Part shown: positions 42,819 through 51,032 of the stretch, piece by piece
Layout of the letters: every line of letters begins with the position of its first letter
Position numbering within the stretch: the stretch's first letter is position 1
Source: Phycisphaerales bacterium
Lineage (GTDB): Bacteria > Planctomycetota > Phycisphaerae > Phycisphaerales > UBA1924
DNA: 64,000 bases
NCBI GenBank assembly: GCA_029260395.1
Contig: JAJDDJ010000018.1
Location: 310,001-374,000 of the forward strand
Reading direction: 5' to 3'
Made by a program: the position numbers and the translations under genes
Notes under the pieces: model-generated
Told to the model about the DNA's origin: nothing
What the model saw: the letters and a program-made list of their open reading frames with translations, nothing else
The model's database searches: none

Positions 42819-45316
42819 TTCTTCTTGCCCTTTTTCTTCGGCTTGCGGTCGTCGCGGTGCTCGGTCTTGCCCTTGTCGCGCCGCTTGCTCTTGGCGCTTC
42901 GGCGCTGGGCGCCGGTTCTGCCGGGCTTACCCAGTTCTTTGAACCCCGCGCCGCCCGCGGGCGCAGCGCCGCCAGCAACGAGGCCGTCCTCGCCCAGCTT
43001 GAGCCCCGGCACCGCCCTCGCCTTGCCCTTGGCGCGCGCAGCATCATCGGCGATGACCAGGTCCATCGTCCGCTTCTGCAGATCGATCGACCCGATGCGC
43101 ACGCGGAGCATGTGCCCGGTGTTGAACGAGCGCCCGCTGTTGACGTCGACCAGACCGCCGGTGCGTTTATCGATCTGCCACTTGGGCATCTTGTCCGAGC
43201 GGGTTGTATCGCCCGGAAGATCCGCGACCTTGATCATGCCCTCTGCGAGGTAGGTGCTGAGCTGCACATAGATGCCGCGCGGCGTGACGCCGGTGATGAC
43301 GCCGTCAAACTCGTCTTCCAGATGCCGTTCGGCGATGACCTGCAGCACGAGGAACCCGCGGAGCTGGCGCTCGGCATCGGTCGCGTTCTGCTCGGTCGCG
43401 GTGCAGTGGCGGGCGGTCTCGACCAGTTCATCCCTGGGCGGGATGAGGTCGTGCTCGCGGAGGTGCAGGCCGAGCTTTGATTTCTCGCCGTCGGTTTTGG
43501 GCCGGTTGCGGGCGTTGTCCGTGGCCTCGATGTACGCCGCCAGCGAGCGGTGCACGGTCAAATCCGGGTACCGGCGGATGGGGCTGGTGAAGTGCGCATA
43601 CGCCTCGCTGGCCAGCGCGAAGTGGCCCACCAGCGTCGGCGCGTACTCGGCCTTGGTCAGCGTGCGCAGCACGGCCATGTGCACCGCGCGGGCTGCGGGC
43701 GTGCCCTTGGTCGCTTCGAGCAGGCCTTGCAGCTCCTCGCGCGTCGGGTGCTCGGGCACGCGGAAGCCCGCGACCATCGCGGTGCGCTGCAGATTGGCCG
43801 AGTCGCCCGGCGTGGGCTCGGGGTGCACGCGCCGAATCAGCGGCACATCCAGATCCTCGAACAGCCTCGCCGCGACCTCGTTGGCCTCGACCATGAACAT
43901 CTCGATCAGCGTGTGCGTGAACGCGTCGTCCTCGGGCACGGCGTCGATGACGTGGCCGTCTTCGTCAAACACCAGCTCGACCTCGGGCAGATCGAGCGAG
44001 ATCATGCCCTGGCGCTTGCGCCGGCCGTGGATGGCTTTGGATAGGTCGTCCATGTCGCGCAGCGCCGCGATGATCTCATCGGAATACTTCGCCTCGGCCC
44101 GCGCGTGCTTCTCGGCCTCGGCCTGGTCGCCCTCGATCAAGGCCTGCGCTTCGAGGTACGTCAGCCGCTTTCGGCTCTTGATGAGCGCCTGGCCCACGCC
44201 CTCAGCGATACGGTTGCCCTGCCGGTCGTACCGCATGTACGCGGCCTTGACGAACCTCGGCACGCCCTCCTGCAACGAGCAGATGCCGTTGGAAAGCACC
44301 TCGGGCAGCATCGGGATCACGAGTCTGGGCAGGTACACCGAGTTGCCGCGCTTGGCCGCCTCGACATCGAGCGCCGAGCCAGGCTCGATGAAGTGCGCGA
44401 CGTCCGCGATGTAGACACCAAGCTCCCACCCGCCGTTGTCGAGCCTCTTGATGCCGATCGCGTCGTCGAAGTCCTTCGCGTCCGGCGGGTCGATGGTCAG
44501 GATCAGCTCGCCGGTTTTGTCGTCGCGGTTGGTGAGCGTGGACGGGCCGCTTTTCTCCCAGTTCTCGACCTGCTCATCGAAGGCGGCGCTGGCTTCGCGG
44601 GCCTGCTGCAGGCACGCCTCGGGGAACTCGCCCGGCAGGCTGTACCCGGCGATGACGGCCTCGGTCTCGACGTCTGGCCGGCCGGCCTCGCCCAGCACGC
44701 GGGTGATCACGCCCTCGGCCAACTCATTGCCCTTTGGATACTCCACGATCTCGACGACTACCTTGTCGCCCGCCTTGACGTTCTTAGCGTCGGCATCTCG
44801 CACGACGATGAGCCCGGTGAGTTCCGAGCCGTCGGGCTGCACGAGCCACTGGCTGCCCTGCTTGAAGATCTCGCCGCTGAACGCGCCGCGTTTGCGCTCG
44901 AGCACCTCGATCACCCACCCGCTGAACGACGGCTTGCCGTCCTGCACACGGCGCTCGCGGTACTTATCACGCTCGAAGCCGATGCGCACCACGTCGCCCG
45001 ACAAGGCATCGGCCGTCGCATCCGGCGGGATGAAGATGTCGCCCTCGCGGAAGATGCCCTCGGGACGCACGAATCCGAACCCCCGGCTGGTGCCCTTGAA
45101 CACACCCGTGAGTTCGCCATCGAGCACGGCCACCGACGGCAGCACGAGGTGGCCCTTGGGCGTGATCTCGATCGCGCCCTCGGCGCGCATCGATTGCACT
45201 TCGGCGCGGAACCGGTCGGGGTCGTCGATCCGCAGCTCTTCGATCACCGCGTCGATGCCCTTGGGCTCGGAGCGCTCGTCCTTGAGGTGGCTGAGCAGCC
45301 TGGCCTGGTACTTCAC
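42815..45316 (-). CDS. rnr: Ribonuclease R
   Basis: RNase R is a 3'-5' processive exoribonuclease that degrades structured RNA and takes part in rRNA quality control. The 833-residue product has an N-terminal helix-turn-helix-like region, cold-shock domains (GTSRGFGFVRPEG near 76), the RNB catalytic domain from about 275 with TIDPPDAKDFDDAIG carrying the metal-binding Asp residues, HFTSPIRRYPDL near 575, an S1 domain (FDGVITGVTPRGIYVQL near 665) and a Lys-rich tail. Size and order match the family. ATG 45316 is preceded by GGA. It overlaps the small gene downstream. Confidence 0.95.
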   Translation of the reverse strand: MKYQARLLSHLKDERSEPKGIDAVIEELRIDDPDRFRAEVQSMRAEGAIEITPKGHLVLPSVAVLDGELTGVFKGTSRGFGFVRPEGIFREGDIFIPPDATADALSGDVVRIGFERDKYRERRVQDGKPSFSGWVIEVLERKRGAFSGEIFKQGSQWLVQPDGSELTGLIVVRDADAKNVKAGDKVVVEIVEYPKGNELAEGVITRVLGEAGRPDVETEAVIAGYSLPGEFPEACLQQAREASAAFDEQVENWEKSGPSTLTNRDDKTGELILTIDPPDAKDFDDAIGIKRLDNGGWELGVYIADVAHFIEPGSALDVEAAKRGNSVYLPRLVIPMLPEVLSNGICSLQEGVPRFVKAAYMRYDRQGNRIAEGVGQALIKSRKRLTYLEAQALIEGDQAEAEKHARAEAKYSDEIIAALRDMDDLSKAIHGRRKRQGMISLDLPEVELVFDEDGHVIDAVPEDDAFTHTLIEMFMVEANEVAARLFEDLDVPLIRRVHPEPTPGDSANLQRTAMVAGFRVPEHPTREELQGLLEATKGTPAARAVHMAVLRTLTKAEYAPTLVGHFALASEAYAHFTSPIRRYPDLTVHRSLAAYIEATDNARNRPKTDGEKSKLGLHLREHDLIPPRDELVETARHCTATEQNATDAERQLRGFLVLQVIAERHLEDEFDGVITGVTPRGIYVQLSTYLAEGMIKVADLPGDTTRSDKMPKWQIDKRTGGLVDVNSGRSFNTGHMLRVRIGSIDLQKRTMDLVIADDAARAKGKARAVPGLKLGEDGLVAGGAAPAGGAGFKELGKPGRTGAQRRSAKSKRRDKGKTEHRDDRKPKKKGKKK

Positions 45317-45359
45317 TCGAATGTCCTTCCGGGTCGCGCTAACGCGCGATGGCAGCTCA

Positions 45360-46382
45360 TCACATCACGTCCGCGTAGTCGGCCATGGTCTCGCGGAACG
45401 GCGCGAACTCAAGGCCCAGTTGGCGGCTCGCCTTGGCGCTCGAACCCACCGAGTCCACCTGCCCCATCACCGCCATGCCCGCATCAAACGGCAAGAGCGC
45501 GCCGAGCCCCACCATGCTCGCGGCCTTGGCCTTGAACATCGCAAGCGCCCCCGGCACGGGCACCACGGGCAGCTTTTTGGCGTTGGGAATGTGCTCAGCA
45601 GCGAACTTCATCAGTTCGGGCCAGCTCAGCTCTTCACTGCCGAACAGCGGATAGATCTCGTGGACCGCCTCCGGCTGGCTGAGCGAGAGCGCGAACGCAC
45701 GCGCCACATCGCCCACGAACACGGGTTCCAGCACCGGCGATTCAAGCTCCGGCGGCACGCCGGGGATGCCCTCGCCCGTGGGCGAGACACCCTTGATGCG
45801 CGCAAAGTACGGCACCATCACGTACGGCACGCTGCGCCCGCGCACCCAGTCCGCGACCATGCTCATGAATTCGCCGTCGGGGCCGTGGATCATGCCCGGT
45901 CGGAAGATGGTCCAGTCGAGCCCGCTCTGCCGCACAAGCCGCTCGGCCCGGCCCTTGGTGCGCCAGTACTCGGTGGAACCGTCGGGATCAGCGCCGTACG
46001 CGGACATCTGAACGTACCGTTTCAGGCCCGCGCGATCCATCGCGGCCAGCACCGCAGCGGTCGCTTCGACGTGAATCCGTTCGAATGTCTGCCCGCCGCC
46101 CGCTTCGCGGATGAGGCCCACGAGGTTGATGCACGCATCGGCACCGTCCATCAAGTAGGCCAGTGACTCGCGGGAGTTGACCGCGCCCTCGATCAGCGAC
46201 AGGCCCGGCGCTTCGGTGGGCAGCACGCGATTGGCCTTCTCACGCGAGCGGACCAGGGCGCGGACCTGCCAGCCGCCGCCAGTGGTGCCGACGGTGCCCT
46301 CGCGTGTGCCCAGCAGCTCGTGCACGAGCCATCGGCCCACAAACCCGCTCGCACCCGTGATCGCTACGACTCGCTCGGCCAT
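45360..46382 (-). CDS. NAD(P)-binding epimerase-like protein, NDUFA9 type
   Basis: This 340-residue atypical short-chain dehydrogenase has the Rossmann motif AITGASGFVGRWLVHELL at residues 7-24, then KRYVQMSAYGADPDGSTEYWRTKGRAE near 125 (the Tyr-x3-Lys equivalent is Y-x3-K in YWRTK), WTIFRPGMIHGP near 158 and PVFVGDVARAFA near 208. This pattern fits the complex-I NDUFA9-like/NAD-dependent epimerase group. ATG 46382 is chosen because AAAGGG lies nine bases upstream; ATGs at 46391 and 46403 are alternatives. It is upstream of rnr on the same strand, 43 bp apart. Substrate unknown. Confidence 0.8.
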   Translation of the reverse strand: MAERVVAITGASGFVGRWLVHELLGTREGTVGTTGGGWQVRALVRSREKANRVLPTEAPGLSLIEGAVNSRESLAYLMDGADACINLVGLIREAGGGQTFERIHVEATAAVLAAMDRAGLKRYVQMSAYGADPDGSTEYWRTKGRAERLVRQSGLDWTIFRPGMIHGPDGEFMSMVADWVRGRSVPYVMVPYFARIKGVSPTGEGIPGVPPELESPVLEPVFVGDVARAFALSLSQPEAVHEIYPLFGSEELSWPELMKFAAEHIPNAKKLPVVPVPGALAMFKAKAASMVGLGALLPFDAGMAVMGQVDSVGSSAKASRQLGLEFAPFRETMADYADVM

Positions 46383-46519
46383 GCCAGACATCCCTTTCGC
46401 CATCGGCTGCCCCCAGAATCGGCCAAGGGCTGCATCGCGGGCAGTCTAGGGGCGTCCCGGCGTGCGCACCCGGACGGGTGGCCCGTGGCATACCAGCGGG
46501 TGCGTACGCTCGTGGTGCC

Positions 46520-47347
46520 ATGCCATTGCGAGCCGACAACGCGAGCTATTGCTACTCCAAGCCTGCCAAAGGCACCCGCCCAGCCGTCGACGGCGTGACC
46601 TGCGAGCCCGCGCCGGGCCGGGTCACCGCGCTGGTCGGGCCCAACGGCTCGGGCAAGTCCACGCTGCTTCGGCTCATGCTCGGATCGATCCGCCCCTCCG
46701 CTGGCAGCGTGACGATCGCGGGCAAGCCTACCTGCCGTCTGCCCAGCCGACAGCGGGCGAGATCCATCGCGTACATCGCCCAGCGGCCAGACTCGGCGTT
46801 TGCCTACTGCGTGCGAGAGGTGGTCGCGCTGGGCAGGCTCGCGCTGGGAACAGGCCCGGCCGCTGACCGCCGGGCTGTCGACGCCGCCCTTGAGGCGATG
46901 GAATTGTCTGAACTGGCCGACAGACCGCTGCCGGCTTTGAGCGTGGGTCAGCAGCAGCGGGTCGCCATCGCTCGGGCCATCGCTCAGCTTGATAGCAGCC
47001 CATCCCCCACCGCCGACCACCCGCGCGTCTTGCTCGCCGATGAACCCATCGCAGCCCTCGACCCGCGTCACGCCGAACAGACCCTGGCGGCTCTCTCCCA
47101 GCTGGCCCGTACAGGCAGAGACTCGCCCTCGCCGCTGGCGGTGGTGGTGGTGCTGCACGATCTGCAGGCCGCCTCCCGCTGGGCGGACGATGCCCTGCTC
47201 ATGGACGGTGGCCGCTTGGCCGCTAACGGCCCCGCGAGCGAGGTTCTCACGCCGAATGTGCTCGGCCCGGCGTTCGCCGTACGATTCAACTCGCCCGCAC
47301 CGGGCGTTCTCATCCCTCAGCCCGAACCTTCAGCGGTTCAGAACTGA
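46520..47347 (+). CDS. ABC transporter ATP-binding protein, FecE/BtuD-like
   Basis: This 275-residue ATPase has Walker A GPNGSGKSTLLRL near residue 36, the Q-loop, the signature SVGQQQRVAIARAIAQ near 137, Walker B VLLADEPIAALDPR near 170 and the H-loop VVVVLHDLQAA near 206. The sequence style (LRLMLGSIRPSAGSVTIAG) matches the siderophore/cobalamin importer class. No permease is adjacent; the BtuF-like protein at 41389 could be its partner. Start ATG 46520 fits the family; the frame extends 14 codons upstream. Confidence 0.86.
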   Translation: MPLRADNASYCYSKPAKGTRPAVDGVTCEPAPGRVTALVGPNGSGKSTLLRLMLGSIRPSAGSVTIAGKPTCRLPSRQRARSIAYIAQRPDSAFAYCVREVVALGRLALGTGPAADRRAVDAALEAMELSELADRPLPALSVGQQQRVAIARAIAQLDSSPSPTADHPRVLLADEPIAALDPRHAEQTLAALSQLARTGRDSPSPLAVVVVLHDLQAASRWADDALLMDGGRLAANGPASEVLTPNVLGPAFAVRFNSPAPGVLIPQPEPSAVQN

Positions 47348-47376
47348 GCAGGGCCGCAGAACCAGAAAGCCGAGTT

Positions 47377-48093
47377 ATGGGCAACAACAACTGGATGCAG
47401 ATTCTGTTCATCGTGCTCGTCTTTGGAGGCGGCGCGATCCAGTGGGTGTGGCGCAAGCTCGGCGAACAGCGGGCCATCCGACAGGCCAAGGCCGAGGTCG
47501 AACGCTCTCAGACGGAGCGCCTCCGCACCGGTCGGACAACCGCAGCGCCCCAGGCCCAAGCCAAGACGGCCTCAGTCGATCTGGAATCGATCGCGGCCCG
47601 CCGTCAGCGCCAGCTTGAGGAACTCCGCAGGCGCCAACAGGCTGCCAAGCGGCCCACCGGCGCAGCGCCCCCCCGACCCCAACCAAGGCCAACCCAAGCG
47701 AGCCCCTCCCAGGCCCGGCCCCAAAGCAGGCCGGGGATTCAAGCGCCCAAGGTCCCGGTCCAGCGCCCCCACCCGGGCCAGCAACAAGCCGAGGCCGTGC
47801 GCACGAAGGCCAAGAGCTCCATCGATGTCTCGGACATCGACGGCCTGCCCGAAAAGCAGTTCAAAGAACTCGCGACCACGCTCGAACGCCACCAGGGCGA
47901 ACACGAGCTGTCCGAGTTTGCCGAGCGATTCCATAAGGAACGCCGTGAAGACACCGCAGAGGCGGGGCGCGTGGCCAGTGCCCGCGCGCTGGCGTTCAAG
48001 AGCGATGTGCCCCTCACCCGCGCCGAGTGGCGGCGAGCCATCATCGCCAGCGAGATTCTCGCTAAGCCCGTGAGCCTGCGACCGCCCGAATAG
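47377..48093 (+). CDS. Unrecognised membrane-anchored Pro/Gln/Arg-rich protein
   Basis: This 238-residue protein has one N-terminal membrane helix (residues about 6-24, WMQILFIVLVFGGGAIQWVW), a basic Gln/Arg-rich helical stretch (25-95), a Pro/Gln/Arg-rich disordered region (about 96-140) and an acidic C-terminal helical part (about 150-238). It lies 29 bp after the ABC ATPase gene on the same strand. The arrangement suggests an inner-membrane protein with a cytoplasmic tail; function unknown. Confidence 0.68.
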   Translation: MGNNNWMQILFIVLVFGGGAIQWVWRKLGEQRAIRQAKAEVERSQTERLRTGRTTAAPQAQAKTASVDLESIAARRQRQLEELRRRQQAAKRPTGAAPPRPQPRPTQASPSQARPQSRPGIQAPKVPVQRPHPGQQQAEAVRTKAKSSIDVSDIDGLPEKQFKELATTLERHQGEHELSEFAERFHKERREDTAEAGRVASARALAFKSDVPLTRAEWRRAIIASEILAKPVSLRPPE

Positions 48094-48115
48094 CGCTCAC
48101 CCGAACCAGCGCGGA

Positions 48116-48970
48116 TCAGGGCATCCGCTGCATGATGCCAGACGGCGGCGTGGGCGGTTGATCAATCGGGCCGGTGCGATCGATCAACGGCTCGATGATC
48201 GGGTCGCCCACCGCCTGCGACGGCTCAACCCACGCCGAGGGAACCTCAGCGAGCAGGCTCAATTTCGAGCTGAACTTGACCGGTACTCCGAACGCGCGGA
48301 CTTGCAGCTTGGAATCTTCCGCGACGATCCCGATCTCGTCGTCGATCCAAAGATGGTCGGTCTGCGTGACGTTCGCCGAGGTCAGCTCCATGAGCAGCAC
48401 CGATCGCACGTGGGCCGCCTGGAACACGCCCGCAGGGGTGCGGATGGGCTCTCGTGTGAGGAACTCGATGTCCCGCGTCGCTGTCCCGTGCTGCTTGATG
48501 GTCTGCCTCTCGCCTAGGTCATAAATCTCGACGGTGACGGTGTTGCCGTAGAGCCCCTCGGGCGTAGCGGTGGTGGGCATGACCATGAGCCCACCGCCCC
48601 TGAAGAAGGTCTCGGTGGCGCTGTCGAAATCGACGGCTTCGAGCAGCGCAACGCCTTTGGCCGTGCGCGCGTACCGGTTGGTGCCCTTGCGGACGCCGTC
48701 TTCTTCGGTGTGGACGAGCCACGAGCCGTCGTTCTGCGGCACGTAGGTCTGGATCACGCTGACCGACTCAGTTTGGCCCCAGCTCGATCGGTCGTAGGTG
48801 AAACGCTTGGAGCCGGTGACTCGCGGGTAGGCGGCATCGCCCCGGACCATGCCAGAAGCGGGAGTGCCCGGGCCGACGACCTCGCTTCGGCGAGAAGCCG
48901 ACGAGTTGCAGCCTGCGAGAACCGGCCCGAGCCCGACAAGAACGATCAGAAACAGGTGCTTGGTGCGCAT
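48116..48970 (-). CDS. Predicted lipoprotein of unknown function
   Basis: This 284-residue protein has a lipoprotein signal (MRTKHLFLIVLVGLGPVLAGC) with lipobox LAGC at 18-21. The mature part is beta-rich (YPRVTGSKRFTYDRSSWGQTESVSVIQTYV, then VEIYDLGERQTIKQHG and QTDHLWIDDEIGIVAEDSKLQVRA), suggesting a membrane-attached beta-sandwich. It converges with the gene ending at 48093 and diverges from another lipoprotein gene. A TATCGT -10 lies six bases before ATG 48970, so the mRNA may be leaderless. Confidence 0.72.
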   Translation of the reverse strand: MRTKHLFLIVLVGLGPVLAGCNSSASRRSEVVGPGTPASGMVRGDAAYPRVTGSKRFTYDRSSWGQTESVSVIQTYVPQNDGSWLVHTEEDGVRKGTNRYARTAKGVALLEAVDFDSATETFFRGGGLMVMPTTATPEGLYGNTVTVEIYDLGERQTIKQHGTATRDIEFLTREPIRTPAGVFQAAHVRSVLLMELTSANVTQTDHLWIDDEIGIVAEDSKLQVRAFGVPVKFSSKLSLLAEVPSAWVEPSQAVGDPIIEPLIDRTGPIDQPPTPPSGIMQRMP

Positions 48971-48976
48971 ACCAGC

Positions 48977-48982
48977 ACGATA
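48977..48982 (-). promoter_or_regulatory. -10 TATCGT of a predicted leaderless promoter
   Basis: On the minus strand TATCGT ends six bases before ATG 48970. It faces away from the TACACT at 49005, so two leaderless promoters would share 46 bp between divergent start codons. Confidence 0.45.
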
Positions 48983-49004
48983 CCCACGCCGAGGGCGTGT
49001 TGCT

Positions 49005-49010
49005 TACACT
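49005..49010 (+). promoter_or_regulatory. -10 TACACT of a predicted leaderless promoter
   Basis: TACACT lies exactly six bases (CGGGCC) before ATG 49017, the same spacing and hexamer as at 29029 and 56815. No ribosome site precedes the start. Confidence 0.5.
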
Positions 49011-49016
49011 CGGGCC

Positions 49017-49898
49017 ATGGTTGGTTCTCTCAATGCGTTGGTCTGGCGGGCGATCGGCCTGACGGGTGTGCTCGTGTCCGTGGGCCTGCTGGCTGGCTGC
49101 GAAGCCCTGAGCGGCAACCGCGGCGCGACCTCGATCCTTGAAATCGGGTCACCCGAATCGCCCGAAGAGGCCGCCCTGATGGCCATTGATAAGTACAACG
49201 CCGACAAGCGGGCCCGGGGCACGCTGCTGCTGGCCAACAGCTACTTCGGCGGCGAGAGCATCTATCTCGAACTTTACGAGGACAACGTGGACGACCGCGA
49301 CGCGAGCGTACGGGCCGCCGCGGTGCGCGCCTTGGGCAACCACGGTCTGCCCGAGCACGCCCCGCTGATCATCGCGAGGCTCGACGACGATGATGAGCGG
49401 GTGCGGATCGAAGCCGCTCGCGCCCTGCAACGTGTGCACAGCGAAGACGCTGTCGGCCCGCTGCTCGACCACATCACAGAGCCAGCGATCGCGGTAGTCG
49501 GCGATCTGCCGGGCGAGGCGGACCCGCAGATCCGCACCGAGGCTGCGAGTGCGCTTGGGCAGTACGCCCAGCCACGGGTGGTCGAGGGCCTGTTCCGGGC
49601 TCTCGATGATCGACACCTCGCGGTGAACATCTCGGCCAGGCAGTCGCTCCGCACACTCACCGGCCAAGACTTTGGCCAGGACAGCGCCGAATGGCTGGCT
49701 TGGTATGAGAAGGCCGAGGACCCGTTCCGGGGCCGAACCGCGTACGTCTACCCGGTGTTCGTGCGCGGCAAGCGTTTGGTCGAGTTCTTCCCGTTTGCGC
49801 CGCCGCCGCCCAACGAGGCCGCGTCGACGCCCGTGGGCATGTCGCCAATCCGCCGGGGCGGCTCGCCCACCCCACCGCCGCCTGCACCCGATAACTAG
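49017..49898 (+). CDS. HEAT-repeat lipoprotein
   Basis: This 293-residue protein has a lipoprotein signal ending LLAGC near residues 24-28. The body (about 75-235) contains HEAT-like helical repeats: DASVRAAAVRALGNHG, DERVRIEAARALQRVHSEDA, DPQIRTEAASALGQY and HLAVNISARQSLRTLTG. The C-terminal 50 residues are Pro-rich. HEAT lipoproteins act as scaffolds; partners are unknown. ATG 49017 is supported by the lipobox spacing and by the TACACT six bases before it. Confidence 0.8.
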   Translation: MVGSLNALVWRAIGLTGVLVSVGLLAGCEALSGNRGATSILEIGSPESPEEAALMAIDKYNADKRARGTLLLANSYFGGESIYLELYEDNVDDRDASVRAAAVRALGNHGLPEHAPLIIARLDDDDERVRIEAARALQRVHSEDAVGPLLDHITEPAIAVVGDLPGEADPQIRTEAASALGQYAQPRVVEGLFRALDDRHLAVNISARQSLRTLTGQDFGQDSAEWLAWYEKAEDPFRGRTAYVYPVFVRGKRLVEFFPFAPPPPNEAASTPVGMSPIRRGGSPTPPPPAPDN

Positions 49899-49991
49899 AA
49901 CCATTCGACCAACTCCCGCCAAGCGGGCGCGCCCATCAGCCGATGGAGCCAATGTGCGCCCCAGCCTCGCGGGCGCACGCGGGAGCTTCCT

Positions 49992-50942
49992 TTGCGCGCA
50001 TGGCGACTATCAGCATCCGGCATCGCCCTTGAAGAAGTGGCTAATCCGATCGCCAAGGCAGGCTGGGCGATCGTTCGGCCAGCTCTCAGCGGCATCGGCG
50101 CCTCGGACGTGCGCACGGTGCAGGCCGGCGGCTTTGTCGGCACGCTCGGGCATGAGTTTGTCGGAACCATCGAATCTATCGAGGGAGAAGCGCACGGCTT
50201 CAAGCCGGGCCAGCGGGTGACCGCGTGGGCGACGGCTGCGTGCGAGACTTGCGACCTCTGCAAGGGCGGGCTGAGCGAGCACTGCCGGTCGCTTGCTGTC
50301 CTCGGCCAGCGGGCTCTTGACGGCTGCCTGGCTGAACTGGTCACGATCCCGACCTCGCGGTTGCTCGCGGTGCCCGATTCGCTCGATGACGAGCAGGCCA
50401 TATTCGCCCAGCCTCTTGGCGCTGCGATCCACGCAGCTAGGCTCGTCGCGCTCGAAGCACAGGCGTATGTGACGGTGCTCGGTGATAGCGTGCTCGGGCT
50501 GCTCTCGGCGCAGGTGATGGCGAGGCGCAACGCGACGGTGCGCATGCTCACCGAGCAGCCGCAGATGCTCGAGTTGTGCGCCAAATGGGGCCTCAGGCAC
50601 CGCGAGACCAACCTCAGCGGGCTGCGCGGCGATCAGGACGTGGTGGTCGAGTGCAGCGGCACGGCCGATGCCTCCGCGTTCGGCATGGTCAGGCCCAGGG
50701 GCAGCGTCATCCAGGCGTGTCCGCCGGCGGGCGCGATCGATTTGGGGGATGCGTGGAGTTCTGAGGTGCAGTTGTTGTGCGCACGCGGGTGCGCGATGGC
50801 CGAGGCGCTTGGCGAACTCGCTAGTGGCTCGATCCAGACAGCTGGCATGATCGGCCGGACGCTGGGCTTCGAGCACGCAGCCGATGGGCTGGCACTAGCG
50901 GCAAAGCCCGGTTCCCTGAAGATCGCCATTAGCCACGACTGA
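49992..50942 (+). CDS. Zinc-type alcohol dehydrogenase-like (MDR) protein lacking the catalytic Cys
   Basis: This 316-residue medium-chain dehydrogenase/reductase-like protein starts at TTG 49992, with GGGAG five bases before it. The GroES-like half has GHEFVGTIE near 53 and the four structural-zinc cysteines in CETCDLCKGGLSEHC near 83. The usual catalytic GICGSD motif is GIGASD here (residues near 35), with Ala replacing the zinc-binding Cys. The nucleotide-binding half is short: VTVLGDSVLGLLSAQVM has no strict GxGxxG (GDSVLG). It may be a non-zinc or inactive oxidoreductase. Confidence 0.78.
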   Translation: MRAWRLSASGIALEEVANPIAKAGWAIVRPALSGIGASDVRTVQAGGFVGTLGHEFVGTIESIEGEAHGFKPGQRVTAWATAACETCDLCKGGLSEHCRSLAVLGQRALDGCLAELVTIPTSRLLAVPDSLDDEQAIFAQPLGAAIHAARLVALEAQAYVTVLGDSVLGLLSAQVMARRNATVRMLTEQPQMLELCAKWGLRHRETNLSGLRGDQDVVVECSGTADASAFGMVRPRGSVIQACPPAGAIDLGDAWSSEVQLLCARGCAMAEALGELASGSIQTAGMIGRTLGFEHAADGLALAAKPGSLKIAISHD

Positions 50943-50989
50943 TCGGGCCTGATCGGGACTGATCTTCGACTGATCGGCGCTGGTTGGTG
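50939..50989 (+). repeat. Five ~10-bp CTGATCGG direct repeats
   Basis: Units CTGATCGGGC, CTGATCGGGA, CTGATCTTCGA, CTGATCGGCG and CTGGTTGGTG follow one another from 50939, starting inside the stop codon of the dehydrogenase-like gene. They fill most of the gap before the promoter (TAGACT, 51000-51005) of the next gene. Confidence 0.65.
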
Positions 50990-50999
50990 CTGGGGGCCT

Positions 51000-51005
51000 T
51001 AGACT
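51000..51005 (+). promoter_or_regulatory. -10 TAGACT for pseudopilin-tail gene
   Basis: TAGACT lies 27 bases before ATG 51033, so a leader of about 20 bases with GGAG (51021-51024) would be made. No clear -35; the upstream DNA is the CTGATCGG repeat array. Confidence 0.35.
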
Positions 51006-51032
51006 CCGGCTCGCTGCACCGGAGCCGATCGC

